DNA from: CAYMLL01 sp964390645
GTDB lineage: Bacteria > Planctomycetota > UBA8108
Assembly (NCBI GenBank): GCA_964390645.1
Contig: CAYMLL010000371.1
Span: 1 to 6,559 of the forward strand
Length of the DNA stretch: 6,559 nt
Direction of reading: 5' to 3'
Made by a program: the position numbers and the translations under genes. Under the pieces are notes generated by a model. It made no database searches. It was not told the DNA's origin and was given only the letters and a program-made list of their open reading frames with translations. Below, one piece after another: positions 1 to 6,229 of the stretch (within the stretch, counting starts at the first letter, position 1; the number at the start of each line of letters is the position of its first letter).

Positions 1-440
1 ACTCGTCACGCCGCCGCAGCGTCTACGTGCCGATCTTCCGCAACTCGCTGCACGAGCTCTTTGACGTCTTCGACTTCGCCGATCCCAACTTCGTGGTCGG
101 AAGGCGACCGATGACGACACGAGCCACGCAGGCGCTCTACCTTCTCAACGGGCCTTTTCTGCACCGGCAGTGCGAGCACGCCGCGAAGCGGCTCCTCGCG
201 ACAGACGGCGTCGCCACGGGAGGTGCCCCCGAAAACGACGCCCCCGGGAACGATGTTTCCCGCGTGGAGCACGCCTTTCTGCGCACGCTCGGTCGACCGC
301 CGAGCGCCGCGGAGAGCCGCCTGGCGCTGGAGTTCGTCGCGGCCCCGACGGGCGAGGACACGGAGGAGGCCCGCGTCCACCGCTGGGCCGGGCTCTTCAA
401 GACGCTGGTCTCCTGCGTGGACTTCCGCTTTCTGGAGTGA
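1..440 (+). CDS. PSD1/DUF1553 domain protein, C-terminal end (5' truncated)
   Basis: This is the tail of a secreted planctomycete PSD1-family (DUF1553) protein. The gene enters the window already open. The first full codon in frame begins at base 3, and the stop TGA is at 438-440. The GTG at base 27 is internal, because the conserved segment RSVYVPIFRNSL starts before it. The match is to the end of the complete paralogue at 2057-4756: RSVYLPILRSSL there against RSVYVPIFRNSL here, then FDFADP, TTRATQALYLLN against TTVSTQALFLLN, and a closing aromatic-rich DFRFLE against EFRYLN. Identity is about half over the best 60 residues. Relative to that paralogue it carries a short extra Gly/Asn/Asp/Pro-rich stretch after AAKRLL. 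The haem-binding N-terminal domains expected for the family lie upstream and cannot be seen. A DUF1501 gene follows 60 bases downstream, the usual pairing. The family is clear; its biochemical function is unknown. Confidence 0.9.
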   Translation, partial: SSRRRSVYVPIFRNSLHELFDVFDFADPNFVVGRRPMTTRATQALYLLNGPFLHRQCEHAAKRLLATDGVATGGAPENDAPGNDVSRVEHAFLRTLGRPPSAAESRLALEFVAAPTGEDTEEARVHRWAGLFKTLVSCVDFRFLE

Positions 441-459
441 ACGGGCGGTGGAGCGATAC

Positions 460-478
460 GATTCTGCCGGGTAGAATC
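460..478 (+). other. Small inverted repeat upstream of DUF1501 copy A
   Basis: GATTCT at 460-465 and AGAATC at 473-478 form a perfect 6-bp stem around the 7-base spacer GCCGGGT. It lies between the stop of the first gene and the ribosome-binding site of the next. No T-run follows, so it is not a classic terminator. It could be a processing or translation-modulating hairpin in the spacer, or chance. Confidence 0.3.
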
Positions 479-479
479 C

Positions 480-485
480 GGGAGG
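480..485 (+). promoter_or_regulatory. Putative ribosome-binding site for DUF1501 copy A
   Basis: GGGAGG is a good anti-16S match, 15 bases before the ATG at 501. The spacing is longer than ideal. No nearer in-frame ATG or GTG lies between them, and the ATG at 501 gives a complete Tat leader, so it supports that start. Confidence 0.45.
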
Positions 486-500
486 AACGGAATCGGATCC

Positions 501-1910
501 ATGACAGCGCACCCTCGGCTCTCGCCACGCCCGACTCGACGGCAGCTTCTCGGAAGCGCTGCGTGCGGCTTCGGGTCCGTCGCCCTGAACGCGATGGTGG
601 CGAAGCGTACGGACGCCCGTGAGCTCGTCCCGCACTTCACGCCTCGCGTCAAGCGCGTGATATTCGTCTTCATGCAGGGCGGGCCGAGCCACGTCGACCT
701 CTTCGACCCGAAGGCGCGGCTCGACCGCGACCACGGCAAGCTGATGAACTTCCGGGTCGCACGCACGCGCAAGATCACGCCGGAACGGGTGATGAAGTCG
801 CCGTGGAGCTTCGACCGACACGGTGAGTGCGGTCAGCCAGTTTCGGAGCTCTTTCCGCACATGGCGGGGCACGTCGACGACATGTGCTTTATCCACAGCA
901 TGCACACCGACGGTGTCGCGCACGGCCCGGCGACGCTCTTCCTGCATACCGGAGCGACCAGCCTGATTCGTCCGTCCGTCGGCTCGTGGATCAGCTACGG
1001 CCTCGGCACGGAGAACGACAACCTTCCCGGCTTCATCACGATCCAGCCTTCGATGGGCAACGGCGGGCCTCGCAACTACTCGAACGCGTTCCTGCCTGCG
1101 GTCTACCAGGGCACGCCGATCGGTCGGGCGGGCGCTCCCGCCACGGAAGCCCGCATCCGTCATCTGACGAACCACCACTCGAGCCCGGCCCGGCAGCGGC
1201 GCCAGTTCGAGCTGCTGCGCGCGATCAACCGCGAACAGGCGACGCGGGCGGGCGCCGACGACGAGATCGACGCGATGATCGAGTCCTTCGAGCTCGCCTA
1301 CCGCATGCAGATCCACGCACCGGACATCATGGACCTCCGCGGCGAGTCCGCCGTGACGAAGAGACTCTACGGCATCGGTGAGAAGGCGACGGACGACTTC
1401 GGCCGGCAGTGCTTGCTCGCCCGCCGGATGGCGGAGGCCGGCGTACGCTTCATCCAGGTGAGCTACGCCGACAACGGTGACAACCCGCGCTGGGACCAGC
1501 ACTCGAACCTGGGTCAGCATGCGAAGCACGCGAAGGCCGTCGACAAGCCCGTCGCCGGCCTCCTCGCGGATCTCAAGAGCCGGGGCCTCCTGGAGGACAC
1601 GCTCCTCTGGTGGGGCGGCGAGTTCGGCCGCAACCCCTTCGCCCAGGACAAGGGCACCGGACGCGACCACAACCCCGACGGATTCACCGTCTGGCTGGCC
1701 GGCGGCGGGGTCCGGGCGGGCCACCGCCACGGCTCAACCGACGAATTCGGCCACACCGCCGTCGTCGACAGGGTCCACATGCACGACCTCCACGCGACGG
1801 TCCTCCACCTCCTCGGCCTCGACCACGAGAAGGTCACCTACCGCCCCGCTGGCCGCTACTTCCGACTCACCGACGTACACGGCGAGGTGGTGCGCAAGAT
1901 CCTCGTCTGA
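501..1910 (+). CDS. DUF1501 domain protein, Tat-exported (copy A)
   Basis: This 469-residue protein belongs to the DUF1501 family, which is placed with alkaline phosphatase/sulfatase-like folds; the substrate is unknown. The N-terminus has a twin-arginine leader: T12-R13-R14-Q15-L16-L17, then a short hydrophobic stretch with C22-G-F-G. The mature domain opens with RVIFVFMQGGPSHVDLFD (Q59, G60, G61, S63, D66, D69), the family's N-terminal signature. Later signatures are FITIQPS, IESFELAYRMQ, FGRQCLLARR, WDQHSNL, GEFGRN (about 373-378), GRDHN (387-391), a Gly-rich WLAGGG, and HMHDLHATVLHLLGLDH with H428, D429 and H431. The acidic and His residues in these motifs are probable metal ligands by analogy with the fold group; that is inference. 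Length is normal for the family. The ATG at 501 is preceded by GGGAGG at 480-485. It lies 60 bases after a PSD1 gene and 146 bases before another, and is a clear paralogue of the gene at 4791-6182. Confidence 0.95.
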   Translation: MTAHPRLSPRPTRRQLLGSAACGFGSVALNAMVAKRTDARELVPHFTPRVKRVIFVFMQGGPSHVDLFDPKARLDRDHGKLMNFRVARTRKITPERVMKSPWSFDRHGECGQPVSELFPHMAGHVDDMCFIHSMHTDGVAHGPATLFLHTGATSLIRPSVGSWISYGLGTENDNLPGFITIQPSMGNGGPRNYSNAFLPAVYQGTPIGRAGAPATEARIRHLTNHHSSPARQRRQFELLRAINREQATRAGADDEIDAMIESFELAYRMQIHAPDIMDLRGESAVTKRLYGIGEKATDDFGRQCLLARRMAEAGVRFIQVSYADNGDNPRWDQHSNLGQHAKHAKAVDKPVAGLLADLKSRGLLEDTLLWWGGEFGRNPFAQDKGTGRDHNPDGFTVWLAGGGVRAGHRHGSTDEFGHTAVVDRVHMHDLHATVLHLLGLDHEKVTYRPAGRYFRLTDVHGEVVRKILV

Positions 1911-1912
1911 GC

Positions 1913-1946
1913 GCCGGCGACGGGGTGGGGCCAGCCGGCGTCGGGG
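1913..1946 (+). repeat. Imperfect short direct repeat (13 bp, 12/13)
   Basis: GCCGGCGACGGGG at 1913-1925 is repeated as GCCGGCGTCGGGG at 1934-1946, with one mismatch and a 21-base period, immediately after the stop codon of DUF1501 copy A. Such short GC-rich repeats arise easily in this base composition. It may be simple sequence drift rather than a functional site. Confidence 0.4.
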
Positions 1947-1963
1947 ACAACGAAATCCCCGGC
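1940..1963 (+). terminator. Stem-loop in the spacer between the two modules, possible transcript end
   Basis: GTCGGGGA at 1940-1947 pairs with TCCCCGGC at 1956-1963: seven Watson-Crick pairs and one G-U, around the 8-base loop CAACGAAA. It starts 29 bases after the stop of DUF1501 copy A. No T-tract follows (the next bases are CCGGGTT), so it is not a standard intrinsic terminator. It may be a weak terminator, an RNA 3'-end protecting structure, or a boundary between two transcription units. Confidence 0.35.
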
Positions 1964-2029
1964 CCGGGTTCGGCTTCCGCCCCTCCGGTGTCGACTGTAT
2001 TCCACCGGAACTACCGTGACCATGTGGGG

Positions 2030-2058
2030 TTGGAGAATCGAGGGGGATCAGCTAACAT
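2030..2058 (+). promoter_or_regulatory. Weak sigma70-like promoter candidate
   Basis: TTGGAG at 2030-2035 and TAACAT at 2053-2058 are separated by 17 bases and resemble -35 and -10 boxes (3/6 and 4/6 matches). The 146-base spacer is the longest between plus-strand genes here, so a promoter is plausible in it. The proposed -10 overlaps the ATG at 2057. If it is real, translation would have to start at 2105 instead. The match is weak, and planctomycete promoters are poorly characterised. Confidence 0.15.
2040..2046 (+). promoter_or_regulatory. Putative ribosome-binding site deciding the cytochrome gene start
   Basis: GAGGGGG lies 10 bases before the ATG at 2057. The alternative ATG at 2105, which gives a more compact signal peptide, has no purine-rich site close by. 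This favours 2057, although the N-terminal protein shape would suit either start. Confidence 0.45.
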
Positions 2059-4756
2059 GGACCTGTTCCCCGGGCCCCGCACAAAGTCGAAAGTCGATAT
2101 CGCAATGCACCTTAGAATCGCTGTGGCGCTGATCGTCGGTCTTCTGCTGCAGGTGTCCGCGCGTTCCGAGGAGCCCGGCGCCGCCGGGCTCGACCGCAAG
2201 GAGATCGAGTTCTTCGAGAAGAAGATCCGTCCCCTGCTGTCGAAGCACTGCTACAAGTGCCACTCCTCACAGTCGAAGAAGGTCAAGGGCGGCCTCGTCC
2301 TCGACAGCGTCGAGGGCTGGAGGGTCGGCGGCGACTCGGGTCCGGCGATCGTCCCCGGCGACGTCAAGAAGAGCCTGGTGATCCGGGCGGTCAACTACGA
2401 GGACGAGGACCTCGAGATGCCGCCCAAGCGCAAGCTGGCAGACCACGAGATCCGGGCGCTCGTGGAGTGGGTGCGCCGTGGCGCCCCCGACCCCCGCTCC
2501 GGCGACGTGAAGGTGGCGGCCCCGTCGTCGATCGACGTCGAGAAGGGTCGCGAGTTCTGGGCCTTCCAGCCACCGAAGAAGAGAGCCACGCCGAAGGTGA
2601 AGAACGATCTCTGGGTCGTCGACGACCTCGATCGTTTCGTCCTCGCGAAGCTCGAGGCGAAGGGGCTCGCGCCGGTCGGTGACGCGGACCGCGCGACGTA
2701 TATCCGCCGCGTCACCTTCGACCTGGTCGGGTTGCCGCCGACACCCGAGGAGGTCCAGGCCTTCGTCGACAACAAGTCGCCGATGGCACACCACGAGCTG
2801 GTCGATCGCCTGCTCACGTCACGCCACTTCGGCGAGCGCTGGGGCCGGCACTGGCTCGACGTCGTGCGCTTCGCGGAGTCGACCGGCAAGACGCGCAACT
2901 ACCCCTACTCTCACGCGTGGCGCTACCGCAACTACGTGATCGACTCGTTCAACGCAGACAAGCCCTACAACCGCTTCGTCACCGAGCAGGTTGCCGGCGA
3001 TCTGCTGCCGGCGAAGGACACGGCACAGCGTGATCGCCAGCGCATCGCGACAGCTTTTCTGGCGCTGGGTCCGAAAGACCTCAACGAACGCGACAAGAAC
3101 CAGTACCTGATGGACAACGTCGACGAGCAGATCGACGTCACCACGCGCGCGATCCTCGGCCTCACGGTCAGCTGCGCGCGCTGCCACGATCACAAGTTCG
3201 ATCCCATCCCGACACGGGACTACTACGCGCTCGCAGGGATCTTCCGCTCGACCGATCAGCTCGTCGGTATGGGAAGCAAGCGGGGCGGCGGCAATCGCTA
3301 CAATCCCGACCAGCTGTATCCCTTCGGTGACTCGAAGAAGGTCGCGGCGAGCGGCGAGACTCCCGCTCCCGCGGTGGCCCCCCAGAACCAGAGGGCCATG
3401 AGACGCCTCCAGCGCGATCTCGTCGCGGCGAGAAACGAGCTGAAGGCTCTCCAGAGGAAGGCGAAGCCCGCTGCCGGTGCGAAACGTGGCAAGAACAGCA
3501 GGACGCAGCCGCAGAGAAAGAACAGGAAGGGCAAGAACGACAAGAGACAGCGCAAGGTCGGCTTTTCCGCAGAGATCCTCGCGGCGCCGGCGAACGACGC
3601 GGGGACCTCGTCTCCCGCCGAACGCAACGAACGCATCCGGGAGCTGCGCCAGAAGGTCAAGCAGCTGAGCGAGAAGCTCAATCGAGCGAAGAGGAAGGGC
3701 AAGAGGCGCGGTGGCGGCAAGCCCAAGGGACCGGCGGTGATGGGCGTGCGCGACGGCAAGCAGCCGGGCGACTGCCAGATCTGCGTTCGCGGCGAGGTGT
3801 CGAACCTCGGCGCGCGGGTCCACCGGGGATTCCTCCAGGTGATCTCCGTGGCCGATGAGCTGCAGATCCCGGCGGACGCAAGCGGCCGCCTCGAGCTCGC
3901 TCGATGGCTGACGACCGAAAACAACCCGCTCACCGCGCGCGTGCTCGTCAACCGCGTCTGGTACCAGCTCTTCGGCAAGGGCCTCGTGCGCACGGTGGAC
4001 AACTTCGGCGCCACCGGCGATCGCCCGACGCACCCCGGCCTGCTCGACCACCTCGCATTACGCTTCATGCACGACGGCTGGTCGGTGAAGAAGCTCGTGC
4101 GCTCCATCGTGCTCAGCCGCACCTACCGGCTCGCCAGCACCTATGAAGAGACGAGCTACGCAGTCGACCCGGACAACCACCTCGTGTGGCGCATGAGTCA
4201 GCGCCGTCTGGAGGTCGAAGCCTTCCGCGACGCGATGATGTCGTTCAGCGGCACGCTCGACCTCGAGGCGCCGACGGGATCCATCGTCAGCAGCTTCAAC
4301 GTCGGCGAGATCGGCCGCAATCCGAGAGCGGACGGTGACACGATCACCGGTAATCACCGCAGCGTTTACCTGCCGATTCTGCGCAGCTCGCTGCCGACCA
4401 TACTCGAGACCTTCGACTTCGCGGACCCGAGCATGGTGAAGGGCGCACGCGACGTGACAACCGTATCCACCCAGGCGCTGTTCCTTCTCAACAGTGACTT
4501 CGTCCGCGAGCAGTCGCGTGTCGCCGCGCAGAGGGTCCTGTCGAGAAACGGGCTCGACGATCGCGGACGGATCGAGTTCGCGTACCGGCTCGCGTACTCG
4601 CGGGCGCCGTCGAAGGCCGAGAACGAGCGCGCGCTCGGTTTCCTCGACGCGTCGACGGAGCCAGACTCCAGCACCGGCAAGAACACCTCGATCGCTGCCT
4701 GGAGCAGCTTCTGTCAGGCGCTCTTCGCGAGCGCCGAGTTCCGATACCTGAACTGA
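2057..4756 (+). CDS. PSCyt1-DUF1549-DUF1553 (PSD1) secreted multidomain cytochrome-like protein
   Basis: An 899-residue planctomycete-type secreted protein. The Sec leader has hydrophobic core IAVALIVGLLLQV (21-33) and likely cleavage after V33-S34-A35. PSCyt1, about 48-145, holds the haem-attachment motif C65-Y-K-C68-H69 and M121-P-P, whose Met is a candidate distal ligand. DUF1549, about 188-400, contains DLVGLPPTPEE, FGERWGRHWLD and a second CxxCH (C373-A-R-C376-H377) within CHDHKFDPIP. DUF1553, about 605-899, contains ARWLTTENNPLTARVLVNR, THPGLLDHLA, SRTYRLAS, RSVYLPILRSSL and a terminal EFRYLN. Between them, about 446-560, is a basic, coiled-coil-like insert with 16 Lys/Arg in residues 467-500. 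The expected role is extracytoplasmic electron transfer or redox chemistry with the DUF1501 partner; substrate unknown. The frame is open upstream to 1610, but that part overlaps copy A and reads as Arg/Pro-rich noise. The start at 2057 follows GAGGGGG; 2105 (883 residues) is the alternative. DUF1501 copy B follows after 34 bases. Confidence 0.93.
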   Translation: MDLFPGPRTKSKVDIAMHLRIAVALIVGLLLQVSARSEEPGAAGLDRKEIEFFEKKIRPLLSKHCYKCHSSQSKKVKGGLVLDSVEGWRVGGDSGPAIVPGDVKKSLVIRAVNYEDEDLEMPPKRKLADHEIRALVEWVRRGAPDPRSGDVKVAAPSSIDVEKGREFWAFQPPKKRATPKVKNDLWVVDDLDRFVLAKLEAKGLAPVGDADRATYIRRVTFDLVGLPPTPEEVQAFVDNKSPMAHHELVDRLLTSRHFGERWGRHWLDVVRFAESTGKTRNYPYSHAWRYRNYVIDSFNADKPYNRFVTEQVAGDLLPAKDTAQRDRQRIATAFLALGPKDLNERDKNQYLMDNVDEQIDVTTRAILGLTVSCARCHDHKFDPIPTRDYYALAGIFRSTDQLVGMGSKRGGGNRYNPDQLYPFGDSKKVAASGETPAPAVAPQNQRAMRRLQRDLVAARNELKALQRKAKPAAGAKRGKNSRTQPQRKNRKGKNDKRQRKVGFSAEILAAPANDAGTSSPAERNERIRELRQKVKQLSEKLNRAKRKGKRRGGGKPKGPAVMGVRDGKQPGDCQICVRGEVSNLGARVHRGFLQVISVADELQIPADASGRLELARWLTTENNPLTARVLVNRVWYQLFGKGLVRTVDNFGATGDRPTHPGLLDHLALRFMHDGWSVKKLVRSIVLSRTYRLASTYEETSYAVDPDNHLVWRMSQRRLEVEAFRDAMMSFSGTLDLEAPTGSIVSSFNVGEIGRNPRADGDTITGNHRSVYLPILRSSLPTILETFDFADPSMVKGARDVTTVSTQALFLLNSDFVREQSRVAAQRVLSRNGLDDRGRIEFAYRLAYSRAPSKAENERALGFLDASTEPDSSTGKNTSIAAWSSFCQALFASAEFRYLN

Positions 4757-4778
4757 ATCCACACACCCATCGATCAAC

Positions 4779-4783
4779 GAGGG
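4779..4783 (+). promoter_or_regulatory. Ribosome-binding site for DUF1501 copy B
   Basis: GAGGG ends 7 bases before the ATG at 4791, a normal spacing. It sits in the 34-base spacer after the cytochrome gene, with no room for a convincing separate promoter, so copy B is probably co-transcribed with that gene. Confidence 0.55.
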
Positions 4784-4790
4784 CTCCGGC

Positions 4791-6182
4791 ATGCCGCAGG
4801 AAACGACCGACTTCCCGATCACGCGACGCAGCGTCCTGCAGACCGCATCCTGTGGATTCGGCTACCTCGCCTTCGCCGGCCTCTGCGCCCGGGCTCGAGC
4901 GTCCGAGAGCGGCTACCGCAGCCCGCTGGCGCCGAAGGCTCCCCACTTCGAAGGCCCTGCAAAACGTGTCATCTTCCTCTTCATGCAGGGTGGTCCTTCT
5001 CACGTCGACACCTTCGACTACAAGCCGGTGCTGCAGAAGAGCGCCGACAAGGGGACGAAGCGCGGCAAGCTGCTGCCTTCGCCGTGGGAGTTCAAGCCGC
5101 ACGGCAAGAGTCGGCTGCGAATCTCCACGCTCTTTCCGGAGATCTCGAAGCATGCCGACAAGCTCTGCCTGATCAACGGCATGCACACGGACAACCCCGC
5201 GCACCCGCAAGCGACGATCATGATGCACACCGGCAGCATCAACTTCGTCCGCCCCTCGGTTGGCGCGTGGACGGTCTACGGGCTCGGCAGCAACAATCAG
5301 GACCTGCCCGGCTTCATCACGATCAATCCTCCACCACGCCTCGGCGGCGCGCAGAACTACGGCAGCGCGTTTCTTCCGGCCTGCTTCCAGGGCACCCGCA
5401 TCGGTGGCGCAGGCCGCAAGAGCTCGGGCGGCTCGCTACCGAACCTCTCGAATGCGAACCTGGACCCGGTCGCGCAGCGGCGTCAGTTCGACCTGATCCA
5501 GACGATGAACCGCGACCTGCGCGACCGCAGCGGGGTCAACCACGAGATCGACGGCATCATCGAGTCCTACGAGCTCGCCTTCCGCATGCAGAAGGCCGTT
5601 CCCGACGTCATGGACATCCAGAACGAAAAGGCCGGAACGCTCGAGAGCTACGGAATCGGCAAGGGACAGGCGACCGACGCCTTCGGTCGCCAGTGCCTGA
5701 TGGCACGCCGCTTCGCCGAGGCGGGGGTGCGCTACATCCAGATTACTCACGGCGGCTGGGATCAGCACAAGAACCTCAAGAGCCGCTTGACGAGCAACTG
5801 CGGCGCGACCGACAGGCCGATCGCCGCTCTCCTCGACGACCTCGAGCGTCGCAAGATGCTCGACGACACCCTCGTCGTCTGGACCGGGGAGTTCGGCCGC
5901 ACTCCTACAGGCCAAGGAGGTAGCAAGGACGGTCGCGGCCACAACAATCGCGGCTTCACCACCTGGATCGCCGGCGGAGGCATCAAGGGTGGTCTGCGCC
6001 ACGGCAAGACCGATGAGAGCGGCGCCGCCGCGGTCGAGGACAAGGTCCACATCCACGACCTCCACGCGACGATCCTTCACCAGCTCGGCCTCGATCACGA
6101 GAAGCTGACCTATCGCTACGCCGGCCGCGACTTCCGCCTGACCGACGTCTACGGTCAGGTGGTGAAGGAGATCATCGCCTAG
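4791..6182 (+). CDS. DUF1501 domain protein, Tat-exported (copy B)
   Basis: A 463-residue DUF1501 protein, paralogous to the gene at 501-1910 along its whole length. The leader has T11-R12-R13-S14-V15-L16, then C21-G-F-G and a hydrophobic stretch, with a possible cleavage site at A-R-A (about 35-37). Family signatures follow: KRVIFLFMQGGPSHVDTFD (G67, G68, S70, D73, D76), PGFITINP, IESYELAFRMQ, FGRQCLMARRFAEAGVRYIQ, GGWDQHKNL, GEFGRTP (366-372), GRGHNNRGF (381-389), WIAGGGIKGG and HIHDLHATILHQLGLDH (H422, D423, H425). It differs from copy A in two notable ways. The region after the first motif is shorter, and the Asp of GRDHN is replaced by Gly (G383), which may alter a metal or substrate site; that is inference. 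The fold group is alkaline phosphatase/sulfatase-like, the substrate unknown. It is likely co-transcribed with the cytochrome gene 34 bases upstream, and is the last plus-strand gene before a convergent gene. Confidence 0.95.
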   Translation: MPQETTDFPITRRSVLQTASCGFGYLAFAGLCARARASESGYRSPLAPKAPHFEGPAKRVIFLFMQGGPSHVDTFDYKPVLQKSADKGTKRGKLLPSPWEFKPHGKSRLRISTLFPEISKHADKLCLINGMHTDNPAHPQATIMMHTGSINFVRPSVGAWTVYGLGSNNQDLPGFITINPPPRLGGAQNYGSAFLPACFQGTRIGGAGRKSSGGSLPNLSNANLDPVAQRRQFDLIQTMNRDLRDRSGVNHEIDGIIESYELAFRMQKAVPDVMDIQNEKAGTLESYGIGKGQATDAFGRQCLMARRFAEAGVRYIQITHGGWDQHKNLKSRLTSNCGATDRPIAALLDDLERRKMLDDTLVVWTGEFGRTPTGQGGSKDGRGHNNRGFTTWIAGGGIKGGLRHGKTDESGAAAVEDKVHIHDLHATILHQLGLDHEKLTYRYAGRDFRLTDVYGQVVKEIIA

Positions 6183-6212
6183 TATCTCGGCCCTGGCGCG
6201 TCTGAAAGACCG

Positions 6213-6229
6213 CCCGGAGGATCTCCGGG
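6213..6229 (+). terminator. Perfect hairpin after DUF1501 copy B
   Basis: CCCGGAG at 6213-6219 and CTCCGGG at 6223-6229 form a perfect 7-bp GC-rich stem with a 3-base loop, 31 bases after the stop codon of copy B. A smaller hairpin, GTCT-GAA-AGAC (6200-6210), lies just before it. No T-run follows, so termination here is a guess from position. Because it is symmetrical, it could act on transcripts from either strand. Confidence 0.4.

Noticed and set aside
6..1730. Long minus-strand open frame of 574 codons opposite the first two genes
   Set aside because: It lies antisense to two clear family genes. Its protein is rich in Arg, Val, Glu and Leu with no recognisable domain, as expected from the complement of high-GC3 coding sequence.
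1610..2056. Upstream extension of the cytochrome frame into DUF1501 copy A
   Set aside because: The extra part overlaps copy A in another frame and reads as Arg/Pro/Gly-rich noise. A signal peptide occurs only after 2105, and a ribosome-binding site lies before 2057.
2022..2132. Small open frame starting ATGTGGGGTTGG, 36 codons
   Set aside because: It has no ribosome-binding site, overlaps the cytochrome start in another frame, and its peptide shows no conserved or structural feature.
3477..3736. Possible frameshift or misassembly at the Lys/Arg-rich insert
   Set aside because: The frame stays open through the insert, and family motifs resume in the same frame on the far side (MGVRDGKQPGD, then RGFLQVISV), so it is a true in-frame segment.
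2819..4051. Minus-strand open frame of 410 codons within the cytochrome gene
   Set aside because: It is fully antisense to the DUF1549/DUF1553 region, with no domain and a low-complexity Val/Leu/Arg/Ala composition. It is a shadow of the real gene.
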